64,000 nt of DNA from Lutibacter sp. (GCF_030692605.1 NZ_JAUYUD010000027.1:1-64000); one strand, 5' to 3'; numbered from the stretch's first letter, positions 24,583 to 32,338 are shown. Made by a program: numbers and translations. Notes: generated by a model not told the origin, from the sequence alone.

Positions 24583-25221
24583 TTACTTTAGATGCGTCAA
24601 AACAATTTCCACATCCACTAATATACATTTCATATTCTCTTTTTGCTTTTCGGCATCATTTAAAATATGGACATAAACTTCTTTGCACAAGCGTGCGGAA
24701 AGCGGCAAATCCAGCATCGTAAATTTGCTGCTCATTTGGTGCGCCCTGCTTTTTAACTCCAATAAATTGTTGGATTCAATCAATGCCGGAATTTCTTCCA
24801 AATTAAGTTTGAACTCGGTAATCATTAATGATTTTATTTGCTCAAAAAATTCTTCATCATCCATTGCATATTCTTCAATGGCCGTGTAAGAAATGGGTGT
24901 GCTTCGCCATAAAAAATCAAATAATGCCGAATAACTTAAAGGTGATTTTACGCTTGGATAAGAAGTTTCCGACAAATCCAATTCGGCATCATTCACAATC
25001 AACAAAGGAAGTTGAATTAAATTGCCAAATGCCAAAACCGATTCATTTTTAATAACGGATTGAGATACCAAATGTGTGTAAGTGTTCGCATTTAAAGCAG
25101 CATCCAGCCCATTAAAATCGGCCATTATTTCATACTGAATTCCTGTATTATGGTTTAGGCACAATTTTAAGGCTTCTTGCTTTATTTCAGTTTCTTCAAT
25201 AAAAAGTATTTTTACGGGCAT
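24583..25221 (-). CDS. pseudo-receiver plus Hpt-domain protein
   Basis: A 212-residue cytosolic protein. Residues 3-110 have the layout of a receiver domain (VKILFIEETEIKQEALKLCL start, SPLSYSALFDFLW end), but the phosphoacceptor strand reads THLVSQSV, with no aspartate at the usual place. Residues about 120-212 look like a histidine phosphotransfer domain: LLELKSRAHQMSSKFTMLDL gives the H-x-x-(S)-S/K-F pattern with His161. It would relay phosphate between a kinase and a regulator. It lies in the middle of the secreted-subunit genes, 66 bp after subunit B, and the kinase and regulators are at the head of the same locus. Confidence 0.7.
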   Translation of the reverse strand: MPVKILFIEETEIKQEALKLCLNHNTGIQYEIMADFNGLDAALNANTYTHLVSQSVIKNESVLAFGNLIQLPLLIVNDAELDLSETSYPSVKSPLSYSALFDFLWRSTPISYTAIEEYAMDDEEFFEQIKSLMITEFKLNLEEIPALIESNNLLELKSRAHQMSSKFTMLDLPLSARLCKEVYVHILNDAEKQKENMKCILVDVEIVLTHLK

Positions 25222-25286
25222 TGCGCTTGAGTTTAATTATTTTGTTTTTTTAAGTTCTATCTCTTTTACCAATTATAACCTCATTA

Positions 25287-25754
25287 TTAGTGAATCACTG
25301 TGTATGTAATTGTAGTTGAATAATTTTGCACCGGCAACACAACGCTAATACCCGAAATTTCATATTGTAAAGGTACAAAATTATGGGTACCTGTGCAGGT
25401 GAAAAAGTTAGCATCAACGCTTGTAATTGTCTGAAAAATTAAACCGCCACTTATGTTGGTATTCCCATTGGTGCCGTTTGCGGTGCGCTTAACTTTAAGA
25501 TTCAAATTATTGTGCCAAGCAATATTATCTCTGCTGACTAAAACGTTAATCAATTTATTATTATTATTTGGGCTTATTGTCATTAAAGTTTGATTGAGGT
25601 TGCTGACATAAGCGGCTGGGTAATCATTCCCTGCTTCACTGATGTCTGATGCAGCAATGGTTCTTGTCCAATTGCCGGTGACAGAAATATTAATATTTTG
25701 ACTAAACAGCATGTTGCCTATAGCCAAAAAAGCGATGAAGATTAATCTTTTCAT
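25287..25754 (-). CDS. small secreted protein B of the surface locus
   Basis: A 155-residue Sec-secreted protein (signal KRLIFIAFLAIGNMLFSQ). It is shorter and diverged from subunits A, C and D: it keeps an SEAGNDYPAAY segment and the final strand pair VQNYSTTITYTVIH, but lacks the N-terminal PxVALLDLE and the GSAYT loop. Two cysteine-free strands and a single CTGTHN motif are seen; predicted all-beta. Its start overlaps the stop of subunit A by one base (25754), so the two are translationally coupled. It may be a tip or adaptor subunit; that is inference. Confidence 0.75.
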   Translation of the reverse strand: MKRLIFIAFLAIGNMLFSQNINISVTGNWTRTIAASDISEAGNDYPAAYVSNLNQTLMTISPNNNNKLINVLVSRDNIAWHNNLNLKVKRTANGTNGNTNISGGLIFQTITSVDANFFTCTGTHNFVPLQYEISGISVVLPVQNYSTTITYTVIH

Positions 25755-26293
25755 TATAAATCGGTTAAGGTTAAACTAATGGACAATGCTGCTGCCTGGT
25801 TGAAATCCAATAATTTGTAATCGTAAATTTCCAAATAATAGGTAAGTTCATATCCGTTATTGATGCCGTCACCTGTAAATGCGCCCCTTATGTTAGAGAT
25901 AATTGTTTGTGGCGTGCTATTTAAAGTTAAAATTCCTGAAGGTGAACCTAACACGCCTTTACCAATACCCATATAATTTGACGTGCTCAGTTTTAAGTAA
26001 ATTCCCGGAGGCACTTGCCCGTCATCAATTTTAATTAAAATGCTTCTGGGGGCCGCCGTGCTTGTAACAGCTGAAGAAAAATTAATCCATTTTTTGTTAT
26101 TCGCCATCACAACTACAGCCTTTTCACCAGCTTCAGTAGATGCCGCTAAATTTAGCGTTACCGTTGTGTAGTTTGGTTCTAAATCCAACATTGCCACTTG
26201 AGACAGGTTAAATGTTGCGTTAATACTCCCTGTATTTTGGGCGTAATTTGAAATTACGCAGAAACCGCAAATGATGTAAATTAGTTGTTTCAT
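25754..26293 (-). CDS. small secreted surface-subunit-like protein A
   Basis: A 179-residue Sec-secreted protein (signal KQLIYIICGFCVISNYAQ). It is a paralogue of C and D: NLSQVAMLDLE, STEAGEKAV, KWINFSSAV, GQVPPGIYLKL, IRGAFTGDGINNGYELTYYLEI and the last strand LSISLTLTDL. It is the first subunit gene after the usher-like protein. Its start codon lies in a leader sequence that is repeated three times upstream, each copy with its own ATG, and a hairpin (arms 26291-26298, 26320-26327) includes the ATG. Confidence 0.85.
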   Translation of the reverse strand: MKQLIYIICGFCVISNYAQNTGSINATFNLSQVAMLDLEPNYTTVTLNLAASTEAGEKAVVVMANNKKWINFSSAVTSTAAPRSILIKIDDGQVPPGIYLKLSTSNYMGIGKGVLGSPSGILTLNSTPQTIISNIRGAFTGDGINNGYELTYYLEIYDYKLLDFNQAAALSISLTLTDL

Positions 26294-26297
26294 CTGT

Positions 26298-26381
26298 TTA
26301 ATTTTTATTTTTTAGCGGTAACAGATGCTGTTCGCCATTAATCATTCCTTTGTGTGTCAAAATTTGTCTTGCTCGTTTCAT
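26298..26381 (-). CDS. leader mini-ORF 1 (27 aa)
   Basis: ATG at 26381, stop 4 nt before the subunit A start. Product begins MKRARQILTHKGMINGEQ. It shares its start context with subunit A because of the leader duplication. It may be translated and coupled to subunit A or may be a by-product of the repeat; no homology recognised. Confidence 0.35.
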   Translation of the reverse strand: MKRARQILTHKGMINGEQHLLPLKNKN

Positions 26382-26385
26382 CTGT

Positions 26386-26490
26386 TTAAATTTTATTTTT
26401 TAGCGGTAACAGATTGCTGCCTGCCTGCCGGCTGGCAGGTTCGCCATTAATCATTCCTTTGTGTGTCAAAATTTGTCTTGCTCGTTTCAT
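26386..26490 (-). CDS. leader mini-ORF 2 (34 aa)
   Basis: ATG at 26490, stop 4 nt before the ATG of mini-ORF 1. Same sequence as mini-ORF 1 apart from seven extra codons (PASRQAG region) from the 21-bp palindromic insertion, which keeps the frame. Product otherwise MKRARQILTHKGMING. Confidence 0.35.
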   Translation of the reverse strand: MKRARQILTHKGMINGEPASRQAGSNLLPLKNKI

Positions 26491-26509
26491 CTGTTTAATT
26501 TTTATTTTA

Positions 26510-26590
26510 TTAGCGGTAACAGATGCTGCCAGCCTGCCGATACGGATTAACCATTCCTGTGTGCGTCAAAATTTGTTGTGTTTGTATCAT
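26510..26590 (-). CDS. leader mini-ORF 3 (26 aa)
   Basis: The ATG (26590-26588) overlaps the stop of the usher-like gene as ATGA, the classic coupling arrangement. Product begins MIQTQQILTHTGMVN, clearly related to mini-ORFs 1 and 2 for the first half, then diverges by frame. It ends 19 nt before the ATG of mini-ORF 2. Confidence 0.3.
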   Translation of the reverse strand: MIQTQQILTHTGMVNPYRQAGSICYR

Positions 26591-29313
26591 AACTTAAATA
26601 TTTTATCGCTTTTTTTAATCTCTCTATTTTTATTGCTGGCTTTAAAAACGGCCTTAAATTCTTCATTAGATATAATAACCGCTGTTTTTTGCGTTTCGCT
26701 AAAGGTAAAGTCGTTCAATAAATTCTTAACAATCAGTTCAACGTTCCATTCTCCGGGTGAAAGCTCTTTAAACCAAAACTTGCCGTCCTTGTCGGTTTTC
26801 GTGTAATAGGTTTTATCTCCCTTGGTTATTTTCACGATTAAGTTAGGCATTTTTTTTATATATTGTGAAGATTGCATCAATGTTGTTTCTTCAAAAATAA
26901 TTTGCCCAAATAAAGCGCCTGTGTTTCCCATTTCAAGAAACACTTCCGTTTCTTTATTAGGCAAAATGTCTATATCAATAGGCTGTTGCATAATAATAAT
27001 TTTATTTTTTGGCAAACTCGATTGTTTGACGTACAAACGATAGGTTTTGGGCTTTAAATTATAAAAGTGGAACACTCCTTTTTCATTGGTTATTGCAATA
27101 TGGTCGTCCAACAAAACAAGGATGCCTTCTAAATTTGTTTTTTCGGCAGAAATTATTTTGCCAATTAAAGAGCCCACCGTTTTATTTTTTGAAACTGGCA
27201 CGTTCATTACCAAACTATAAGATGCCGTAATTAAAAGTTCCTTTTTTATGGGAAAAACCGGCAAACTCGTTTGCGAAACGGCAACACTTAACAAGTGTTT
27301 TTTCTGATAGTTGTAATTTAATTGCGCCTGTAAATAATTTTGGGCATCATCCAATTCATCAAAATCGTAATTTTTTTTATAAAATACATTCAGATTTAGG
27401 TACGATTTTAAATTGTAAATTAAATTTCCGCCATAATAAAATGTTTTAACAATTTCATTTTCTGCGGATTGCTTGTTGCTTTGCTGGTAATCACCATTTA
27501 AGCCCAAAATTAAATCTTTAAAAACATTTCCCGAAATACTTAAAGAACTGAAAAACGTGTTTTGGGGAACGGTGCTTTCCGCCAAGAAATTGGTGGTTTT
27601 TCCAACCCGGTTTTGCCAACTTAAATTGTATTTAAAAGGCATTCTGCTATAAAATGAAAGCGTTGCCAATTTTTCTTCAAAATTGTAAGACTGTAAACTT
27701 AACTGATCTTCCTTGTTTCTGAAATAACCACCTACTCTAATAGTATTGTTTCTGTTCACATTATAATTGAAATACGCCTCATATTTGGTGATTATTGGCG
27801 AAGCGCTGTAATTAATGGTGTCTTTAACTGGATTTATAGCGCGATAATCCACGCCAATCTGCATATCGATTTTATGGTTAAACCGGTAATTTGCCAATGA
27901 CAACAATTGTTTGCTGTTTCTTATATAACCTTTATAGTCTTTATCTGAATATTGAACAGAATTAATCAAATCCAGTTTCTTCAAATTTAAATATGCGGCT
28001 AAAGAATAGGCAAGTCCGTTTGTTTTATAATTGCTTTCATACGCCACTTCCCCGTTAATTTTAAATCGGTCAATGGCATAAAAAGAAGCGATATTAAAAA
28101 TTTGGGAATTAAATTCTTCGTTGTCTTCAAAAAGGGTTCTGTTTATAAATCCCGCTTCAACATACGCTTTATCGGATAAATCTTGCGAAATTTTACCGCC
28201 ATAGGAATCGGATATTTGTTTTGTGAATTTTGGTTGCACATAAAATAACGAAGCCGTTGTTTTCCCAAAATCATAGCTTACAATACCGCCTGTTCCATAA
28301 CGCGATGTTTCCGTAATATTTGAAAGTGAAAAATTTACATGCCCTAAAAGCGCTTCCATTTTTTTATTTTTGTAAAGCACGCTGTACCTTTCAAATTCCC
28401 CAAACCTCACAATATCACTTTGACTTGGACCAGAATATTCAAAATTTAAATAATGCTCATTTCCCCTATCCAAAAAACCTTGACCGCTCACTTTAAATTT
28501 AAAAACATTTAAGGTATCTAATCCTTTTAAAGAATTAAAAATGGTTGAAAAAGTGATTGGAAACCGATGGTACAAATCGGGTTTTTTTGTGTTATTTGGA
28601 TAAAGCGTTACCGCCACCCTATTGGAAAACGCCAAGTCTTTTGAAACAATATAGGCTTTTAAGTTATTTAAAACCATTGTTTTGCTGCTAACGTTTCCCT
28701 GTACTTGCTGAAAAACGGCGACAACCATGGAAGAATCCGGTTTCAACAAAGCATTTGCGGGCACAATTTTAAGCGCGTTGCTCGATTCAAAAGTGATTTT
28801 TTCTTCGCTGTTTCCGTTATTTGTCACCAAATATTCACAATAAAATTCTTTTTCAAGCCTCAAATATTCAGGTGCCATTATAACTTCAACAGCCAAATTG
28901 TATAATTTAGGCACGTTAAGGAATACTTCCTGGGTAGCCACTGGCCTATTGTTTATATTATCGGTAATTTTTAGCAACGATTTATAATTGCCGGCTGGGT
29001 TATGGTTGTTAACGCCAAAGGTAAATAGCACAATTTTTTTATTATTTGCCTCAACAACCACCTTTTTATTGTTATTTGTCAAATAAAACTGATTGGAAAC
29101 CTCAAATTCACAATTTAAATTTAGTGGATTGTCGGTTTTATTTGAAATTTCGAATACAATGGTGTAATTTTTTCCGGGAACTAAATTTTCAGGAATATTT
29201 TTTGTTGAAATTTCAACAGCATTAGTTTGCGCTTTTACTTCAGACATTGACATAACTATCAATAAAAAAAGAAAAAAAGAAGTTATTGGTGCTATTTTTG
29301 GGATATTTCTCAA
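26587..29313 (-). CDS. usher-like outer-membrane beta-barrel protein
   Basis: A 908-residue protein with a signal peptide (PITSFFLFLLIVMSMSEVKAQ). Residues about 30-250 are two Ig-like/NEW3-type domains (YTIVFEISNKTDNPLNLNCEFEVS; EYLVTNNGNSEEKITFES). About 260-705 is a long run of alternating amphipathic strands with aromatic girdles (DIVRFGEFERYSVLYKN, AYFNYNVNRNNTIRVGGYFRN), as in an outer-membrane barrel. The C-terminus has two carboxypeptidase-regulatory-like domains (about 713-790 GSLIGKIISAEKTNLEGILVLLD; about 800-880). The plan resembles fimbrial ushers, but no PapC-type usher motif is recognisable. It lies directly behind a chaperone-like gene and ahead of the secreted subunits. Translocation of the subunits is inference. 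Confidence 0.75.
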   Translation of the reverse strand: MRNIPKIAPITSFFLFLLIVMSMSEVKAQTNAVEISTKNIPENLVPGKNYTIVFEISNKTDNPLNLNCEFEVSNQFYLTNNNKKVVVEANNKKIVLFTFGVNNHNPAGNYKSLLKITDNINNRPVATQEVFLNVPKLYNLAVEVIMAPEYLRLEKEFYCEYLVTNNGNSEEKITFESSNALKIVPANALLKPDSSMVVAVFQQVQGNVSSKTMVLNNLKAYIVSKDLAFSNRVAVTLYPNNTKKPDLYHRFPITFSTIFNSLKGLDTLNVFKFKVSGQGFLDRGNEHYLNFEYSGPSQSDIVRFGEFERYSVLYKNKKMEALLGHVNFSLSNITETSRYGTGGIVSYDFGKTTASLFYVQPKFTKQISDSYGGKISQDLSDKAYVEAGFINRTLFEDNEEFNSQIFNIASFYAIDRFKINGEVAYESNYKTNGLAYSLAAYLNLKKLDLINSVQYSDKDYKGYIRNSKQLLSLANYRFNHKIDMQIGVDYRAINPVKDTINYSASPIITKYEAYFNYNVNRNNTIRVGGYFRNKEDQLSLQSYNFEEKLATLSFYSRMPFKYNLSWQNRVGKTTNFLAESTVPQNTFFSSLSISGNVFKDLILGLNGDYQQSNKQSAENEIVKTFYYGGNLIYNLKSYLNLNVFYKKNYDFDELDDAQNYLQAQLNYNYQKKHLLSVAVSQTSLPVFPIKKELLITASYSLVMNVPVSKNKTVGSLIGKIISAEKTNLEGILVLLDDHIAITNEKGVFHFYNLKPKTYRLYVKQSSLPKNKIIIMQQPIDIDILPNKETEVFLEMGNTGALFGQIIFEETTLMQSSQYIKKMPNLIVKITKGDKTYYTKTDKDGKFWFKELSPGEWNVELIVKNLLNDFTFSETQKTAVIISNEEFKAVFKASNKNREIKKSDKIFKL

Positions 29314-29365
29314 ATTAAAACTGAAAAAAAACAGTGATTTTTAGTGTCATTTTATATTTATACCA

Positions 29366-30148
29366 TTATTTATTTTCAAACTCTAAATCGATGGAATAAA
29401 TGTTTTTGCCGTAATCGGCAACCAATACAGCCGTGTAAGCGCCTTTTGGCAAGCCAGAAATATCAAGCGCAAATGCTTTACAGGAATTAGGATACACCTT
29501 TTTAAATTTAACTTCCACCTTTTTTTGTTGTTCACCGTTGACATTAAAAACTTCAAGTATTAAAGTAGGTTCCACATAAAATGTCCCTAAATTTTTAATG
29601 TCAACATTAATGAGTTTATTCCCGTCTTTTTCCTCAATTTTGATGTCATAAAATTCGAGTTCAGAAGGCGTTCTTTCATTAATGTCGGCAATAATTTGAA
29701 TTCCGTATCTAACTTTTGATTCCAGCTTTACGCCAAATTCAAGTTCATCTTCTTTAATTGGTTTTTCAATCTCAACCATTAAAACGCCCCAATAGGAACC
29801 GTCAAACTCAACATCATTGGGCACATTGATGGTGTAAATAAGTTCATATTCTTCATTTGCCTGAAAAACGTGCTCATTTACATTAGTTGACAACCAATTT
29901 TTGATTGAATTTTTGTGGGTGACATCAGCCGTTAAAACAGTTTCTTTGCCGCATTCTTGTGTTAAATCGTTAAAATAAATAATGACACGCTCCTCCGTTT
30001 TACCGTTATTTTTTATACTGATAACCCCGGTAATTAATTGTCCGGAAGCTGTTTGGTGCACATGCGTTAAGCCATTTAAAATAACGATGTTGGCATTTGA
30101 GAACTGAAAACTTAAAAATAAGAAAAGAAATAGTAGGGATTTTTTCAT
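29366..30148 (-). CDS. periplasmic chaperone-like protein
   Basis: A 260-residue Sec-secreted protein (signal KKSLLFLFLFLSFQFSNA). Two all-beta domains are apparent. The first starts GLTHVHQTASGQLITGVISIKNNGKTEERVIIYFNDL and ends near DGSYWGVLMVEIEKP, a pattern seen in pilus chaperones and in WxL-interacting DUF916-like proteins. The second is ELEFYDIKIEEKDGNKLINVDIKNLGTFYVEPTLILEVFN to the end, ending in a barrel-closing strand. No membrane anchor. Position directly before the usher-like gene fits a subunit chaperone, but no family match is certain. Confidence 0.65.
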   Translation of the reverse strand: MKKSLLFLFLFLSFQFSNANIVILNGLTHVHQTASGQLITGVISIKNNGKTEERVIIYFNDLTQECGKETVLTADVTHKNSIKNWLSTNVNEHVFQANEEYELIYTINVPNDVEFDGSYWGVLMVEIEKPIKEDELEFGVKLESKVRYGIQIIADINERTPSELEFYDIKIEEKDGNKLINVDIKNLGTFYVEPTLILEVFNVNGEQQKKVEVKFKKVYPNSCKAFALDISGLPKGAYTAVLVADYGKNIYSIDLEFENK

Positions 30149-30198
30149 TTTTTAAAAATTTATTTTATGAGTAAAACAAGGTTTATAAGCTATATAAT

Positions 30199-30915
30199 TT
30201 ACAGCAAATTAAGACGTTTCATTAATTCGGGTTTGCTGGACCTGCTGACGGGAACAACATTTTTTCCAATTAACACGCTGCTGTCTTCTATATCAACAAT
30301 CTTTTTTATGTTGATGATAAAAGACCTGTGCACTTTCAAAAACACGGCATCCGGTAATTTGTCTTCTATTTTTTTTAGGGTTGAATGCACCGTGTAATTT
30401 TCCTTGTCGGTTTTAATCAAAATATAATCGCCTTTTGCTTCAATTAAATTGATGCTGTCATAACTAATTTTCACCAGACGTTTATAAATATTGACATACA
30501 AATCACTTTTAGAATCTTCGTTGGCCGGAATTACCGGCAAATCTTTAATCTCTATTTTTGAATTGAAAAACAACTTAGCCTTGTCAACGGCCTTGTCAAA
30601 GCGAATTTGGTTGATTGGTTTTTCCAAAAAATCCACCACACTATTGTATTCAAAAGCCTCTAAGGCAAAATTTGCGTGAGAACTGATTAAAATAACTTTA
30701 GGCGGATTTTTTAAAGTTTGCAATAAATCAAAACCAGTAAAAGCTGGCATGTGAATATCTAAAAAAAGGAGATCAACACTGTTTTGGTTTAAATATTTAA
30801 GCGCTTCAATAGGGTTGTTAAAACTGTTAACCAGATCTAGGTTTTTATTGTTTGAAATTAATTTTTCAAGTATTACTCTTGCAATCTCTTCATCATCAAT
30901 AATAATACACTTCAT
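30199..30915 (-). CDS. LytTR-family response regulator
   Basis: A 238-residue two-domain regulator. The receiver domain (1-120) has IIIDDEE and the phosphoacceptor Asp53 in DLLFLDIHMP, with SSHANF and the lysine in FLEKPI. The C-terminal LytTR DNA-binding domain (about 145-238) has YKRLVKISYDSINLIEAKGDYILIKT and FLKVHRSFIINIKKI. I choose the ATG of MKCIIIDDEE; a longer frame upstream overlaps the kinase gene. It is probably the transcription regulator of the surface locus: it lies between the kinase and the chaperone-like gene. Confidence 0.9.
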   Translation of the reverse strand: MKCIIIDDEEIARVILEKLISNNKNLDLVNSFNNPIEALKYLNQNSVDLLFLDIHMPAFTGFDLLQTLKNPPKVILISSHANFALEAFEYNSVVDFLEKPINQIRFDKAVDKAKLFFNSKIEIKDLPVIPANEDSKSDLYVNIYKRLVKISYDSINLIEAKGDYILIKTDKENYTVHSTLKKIEDKLPDAVFLKVHRSFIINIKKIVDIEDSSVLIGKNVVPVSRSSKPELMKRLNLL

Positions 30916-30982
30916 GGGAGTATGTTTTAGGTGATTTACAACTGTAAAGATACCCTTTTTTGATTCATTAAAGTACAATCTT

Positions 30983-31696
30983 TTAGGCTTCATTCGCCTT
31001 ATTTTTCGGCAACGTAAAATAAAATGTGGTTCCTTTTAAAACTTCACTTTCCAGCCAAATTTTCCCTCCGTAGAGTTCAATAATTCTTTTTGCCATGGGA
31101 AGACCTATACCCGTAGATTTTTCATGATACCCAAGCGTTGTAAATATTTCAAATATTTTTTCATGGTATTCTAGTGGAATTCCACTACCATTGTCTTTAA
31201 TTGAAAAAACGTAAAAATCTTCAACTTCATTAACAGCAACCTCAACCAAGCCTTCTTCTTTATCATTGAAGTTAACAGCATTGCTTATTAAATTCTGAAA
31301 AACTTGTCTCAATCTTCTTGCATCAGCCTTTAAAACAGGCAATTTATCCTTTACAACCACTTTAATATTTTTGGGGATATCAATGCTGTCTAAAATTTTA
31401 TCCACCTTTTTATTCAGATCTATGGTACTGGTTTTTAGGCCAGTTACCCCAATCTCCGAGTAATTTATAATGTCTTCTAAAAATTTATCCATCTTTTCAA
31501 TTTTCTCCTCCATAAGGTTTAAATTGCCAACACTTTCTTCACCAATTTTTTCACTGCAATCCTCCTTCACCCAAGTTAACAATGCCGAAAGGCTTCTTAA
31601 AGATGATTTTAAGTCGTGCGAAACCAAATGCGCATAGTCATTTAACTGCTCATTTTGGTTTTTCAATTTTTGAAGCAACTGTTTTTTTTGATACAT
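30983..31696 (-). CDS. soluble sensor histidine kinase
   Basis: A 237-residue kinase without membrane or sensor domains. A short coiled coil (about 1-20) leads to the H-box LVSHDLKSSLRSL with His27, then the DHp helices and an HATPase domain: N-box NLISNAVNFND, G1 DNGSGIP, and GIGLPMAKRIIELYGG. It is coupled to the preceding receiver protein (10-bp gap), which may be its input. It probably phosphorylates that protein, the LytTR regulator or the Hpt protein of this locus. Confidence 0.9.
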   Translation of the reverse strand: MYQKKQLLQKLKNQNEQLNDYAHLVSHDLKSSLRSLSALLTWVKEDCSEKIGEESVGNLNLMEEKIEKMDKFLEDIINYSEIGVTGLKTSTIDLNKKVDKILDSIDIPKNIKVVVKDKLPVLKADARRLRQVFQNLISNAVNFNDKEEGLVEVAVNEVEDFYVFSIKDNGSGIPLEYHEKIFEIFTTLGYHEKSTGIGLPMAKRIIELYGGKIWLESEVLKGTTFYFTLPKNKANEA

Positions 31697-31706
31697 TACA
31701 CTATTA

Positions 31707-32120
31707 TTAAGCTGTTACAAACTCATTATAACACCAGTAATCCAATACTCTTTTTATTGATTCAGAATAATCGGTGAATTTTAAAGGTTTTACCAAATAA
31801 CCCGCAATACCAAGTTGGTGACAATCTGATACATCTTTATGGTCATTTGATGAAGTTAAAATAATGGTTGGAATATATTTTAAATCGTTATTCTTTCTTA
31901 TGATGGTTAAAAATTCGAGGCCATTTATTTTTGGCATATTTAAGTCCAACAAAATAATATCTGGCAATGACTCATTTTTATATAAAATATTCAAAGCTTC
32001 TTCCCCGTTTTTAGCTTCAACAATGTTGTGGGGACACGCCAATTTTGAAATTGTTCTGTTAAATTTCATGATTTCTATCATGTCATCTTCAACAAGCAAA
32101 ATGTTTAGGCTTTTTTTCAT
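31707..32120 (-). CDS. single-domain (CheY-like) response regulator
   Basis: A 137-residue receiver domain only. LLVEDD holds the acidic pocket (D12-D13), Asp59 in DIILLDLNMPKING is the phosphoacceptor, LTSS and YLVKPLKF supply the conserved Ser/Thr and Lys. There is no output domain. It heads the minus-strand locus and is followed at 10 bp by the kinase. It likely acts as input or intermediate of the phosphorelay. Confidence 0.9.
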   Translation of the reverse strand: MKKSLNILLVEDDMIEIMKFNRTISKLACPHNIVEAKNGEEALNILYKNESLPDIILLDLNMPKINGLEFLTIIRKNNDLKYIPTIILTSSNDHKDVSDCHQLGIAGYLVKPLKFTDYSESIKRVLDYWCYNEFVTA

Positions 32121-32338
32121 TAGTAGTTTTTTTAAAATTATTTCATATATTTTTAATGTTAGTGATTAAAAATAATCATCAAAGATCATAAGAATGCATT
32201 ATTTTTATGAAATTATTCGATAAGTCTTAATTAAGTGTCGATGAGCTGTAACTTATTGTCGATGAATGAAAAAGGAAAACAAACTAAATACTTAGCAACA
32301 AATTAAAATTAATTCGTTCTTTTGCCTAAATTGGTTAA

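Larger units (their letters stand above)
26287..26587 (-). repeat. three tandem copies of the subunit A leader and start codon
   Basis: Units 26287-26374 (88 bp), 26375-26483 (109 bp) and 26484-about 26587. Units 1 and 2 are nearly identical except for a 21-bp insertion carrying a CCTGCC/GGCAGG palindrome; unit 3 is diverged. Each unit contains an ATG in the same context (complement of 26291-26293, 26379-26381, 26488-26490) and an inverted repeat CATCTGTT/AACAGATG whose right arm contains that ATG (perfect in units 1 and 3). The array fills the gap between the usher-like gene and subunit A. Confidence 0.85.

Noticed and set aside
22111-26293. Firm WxL or DUF4402 assignment for the subunits
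   Set aside because: The similarity is limited to the final strand and a few aromatic positions seen by eye, too weak to name the family.
26287-26587. Repeats that could suggest a CRISPR array
   Set aside because: Only three units of 88-109 bp with no spacers of constant length and no cas genes; it is a leader duplication.
26587-29313. Classical SusC/TonB-dependent receptor or PapC usher
   Set aside because: No plug or TonB box and no PapC-type motifs; domain order (Ig-like, barrel, carboxypeptidase-regulatory-like) is different.
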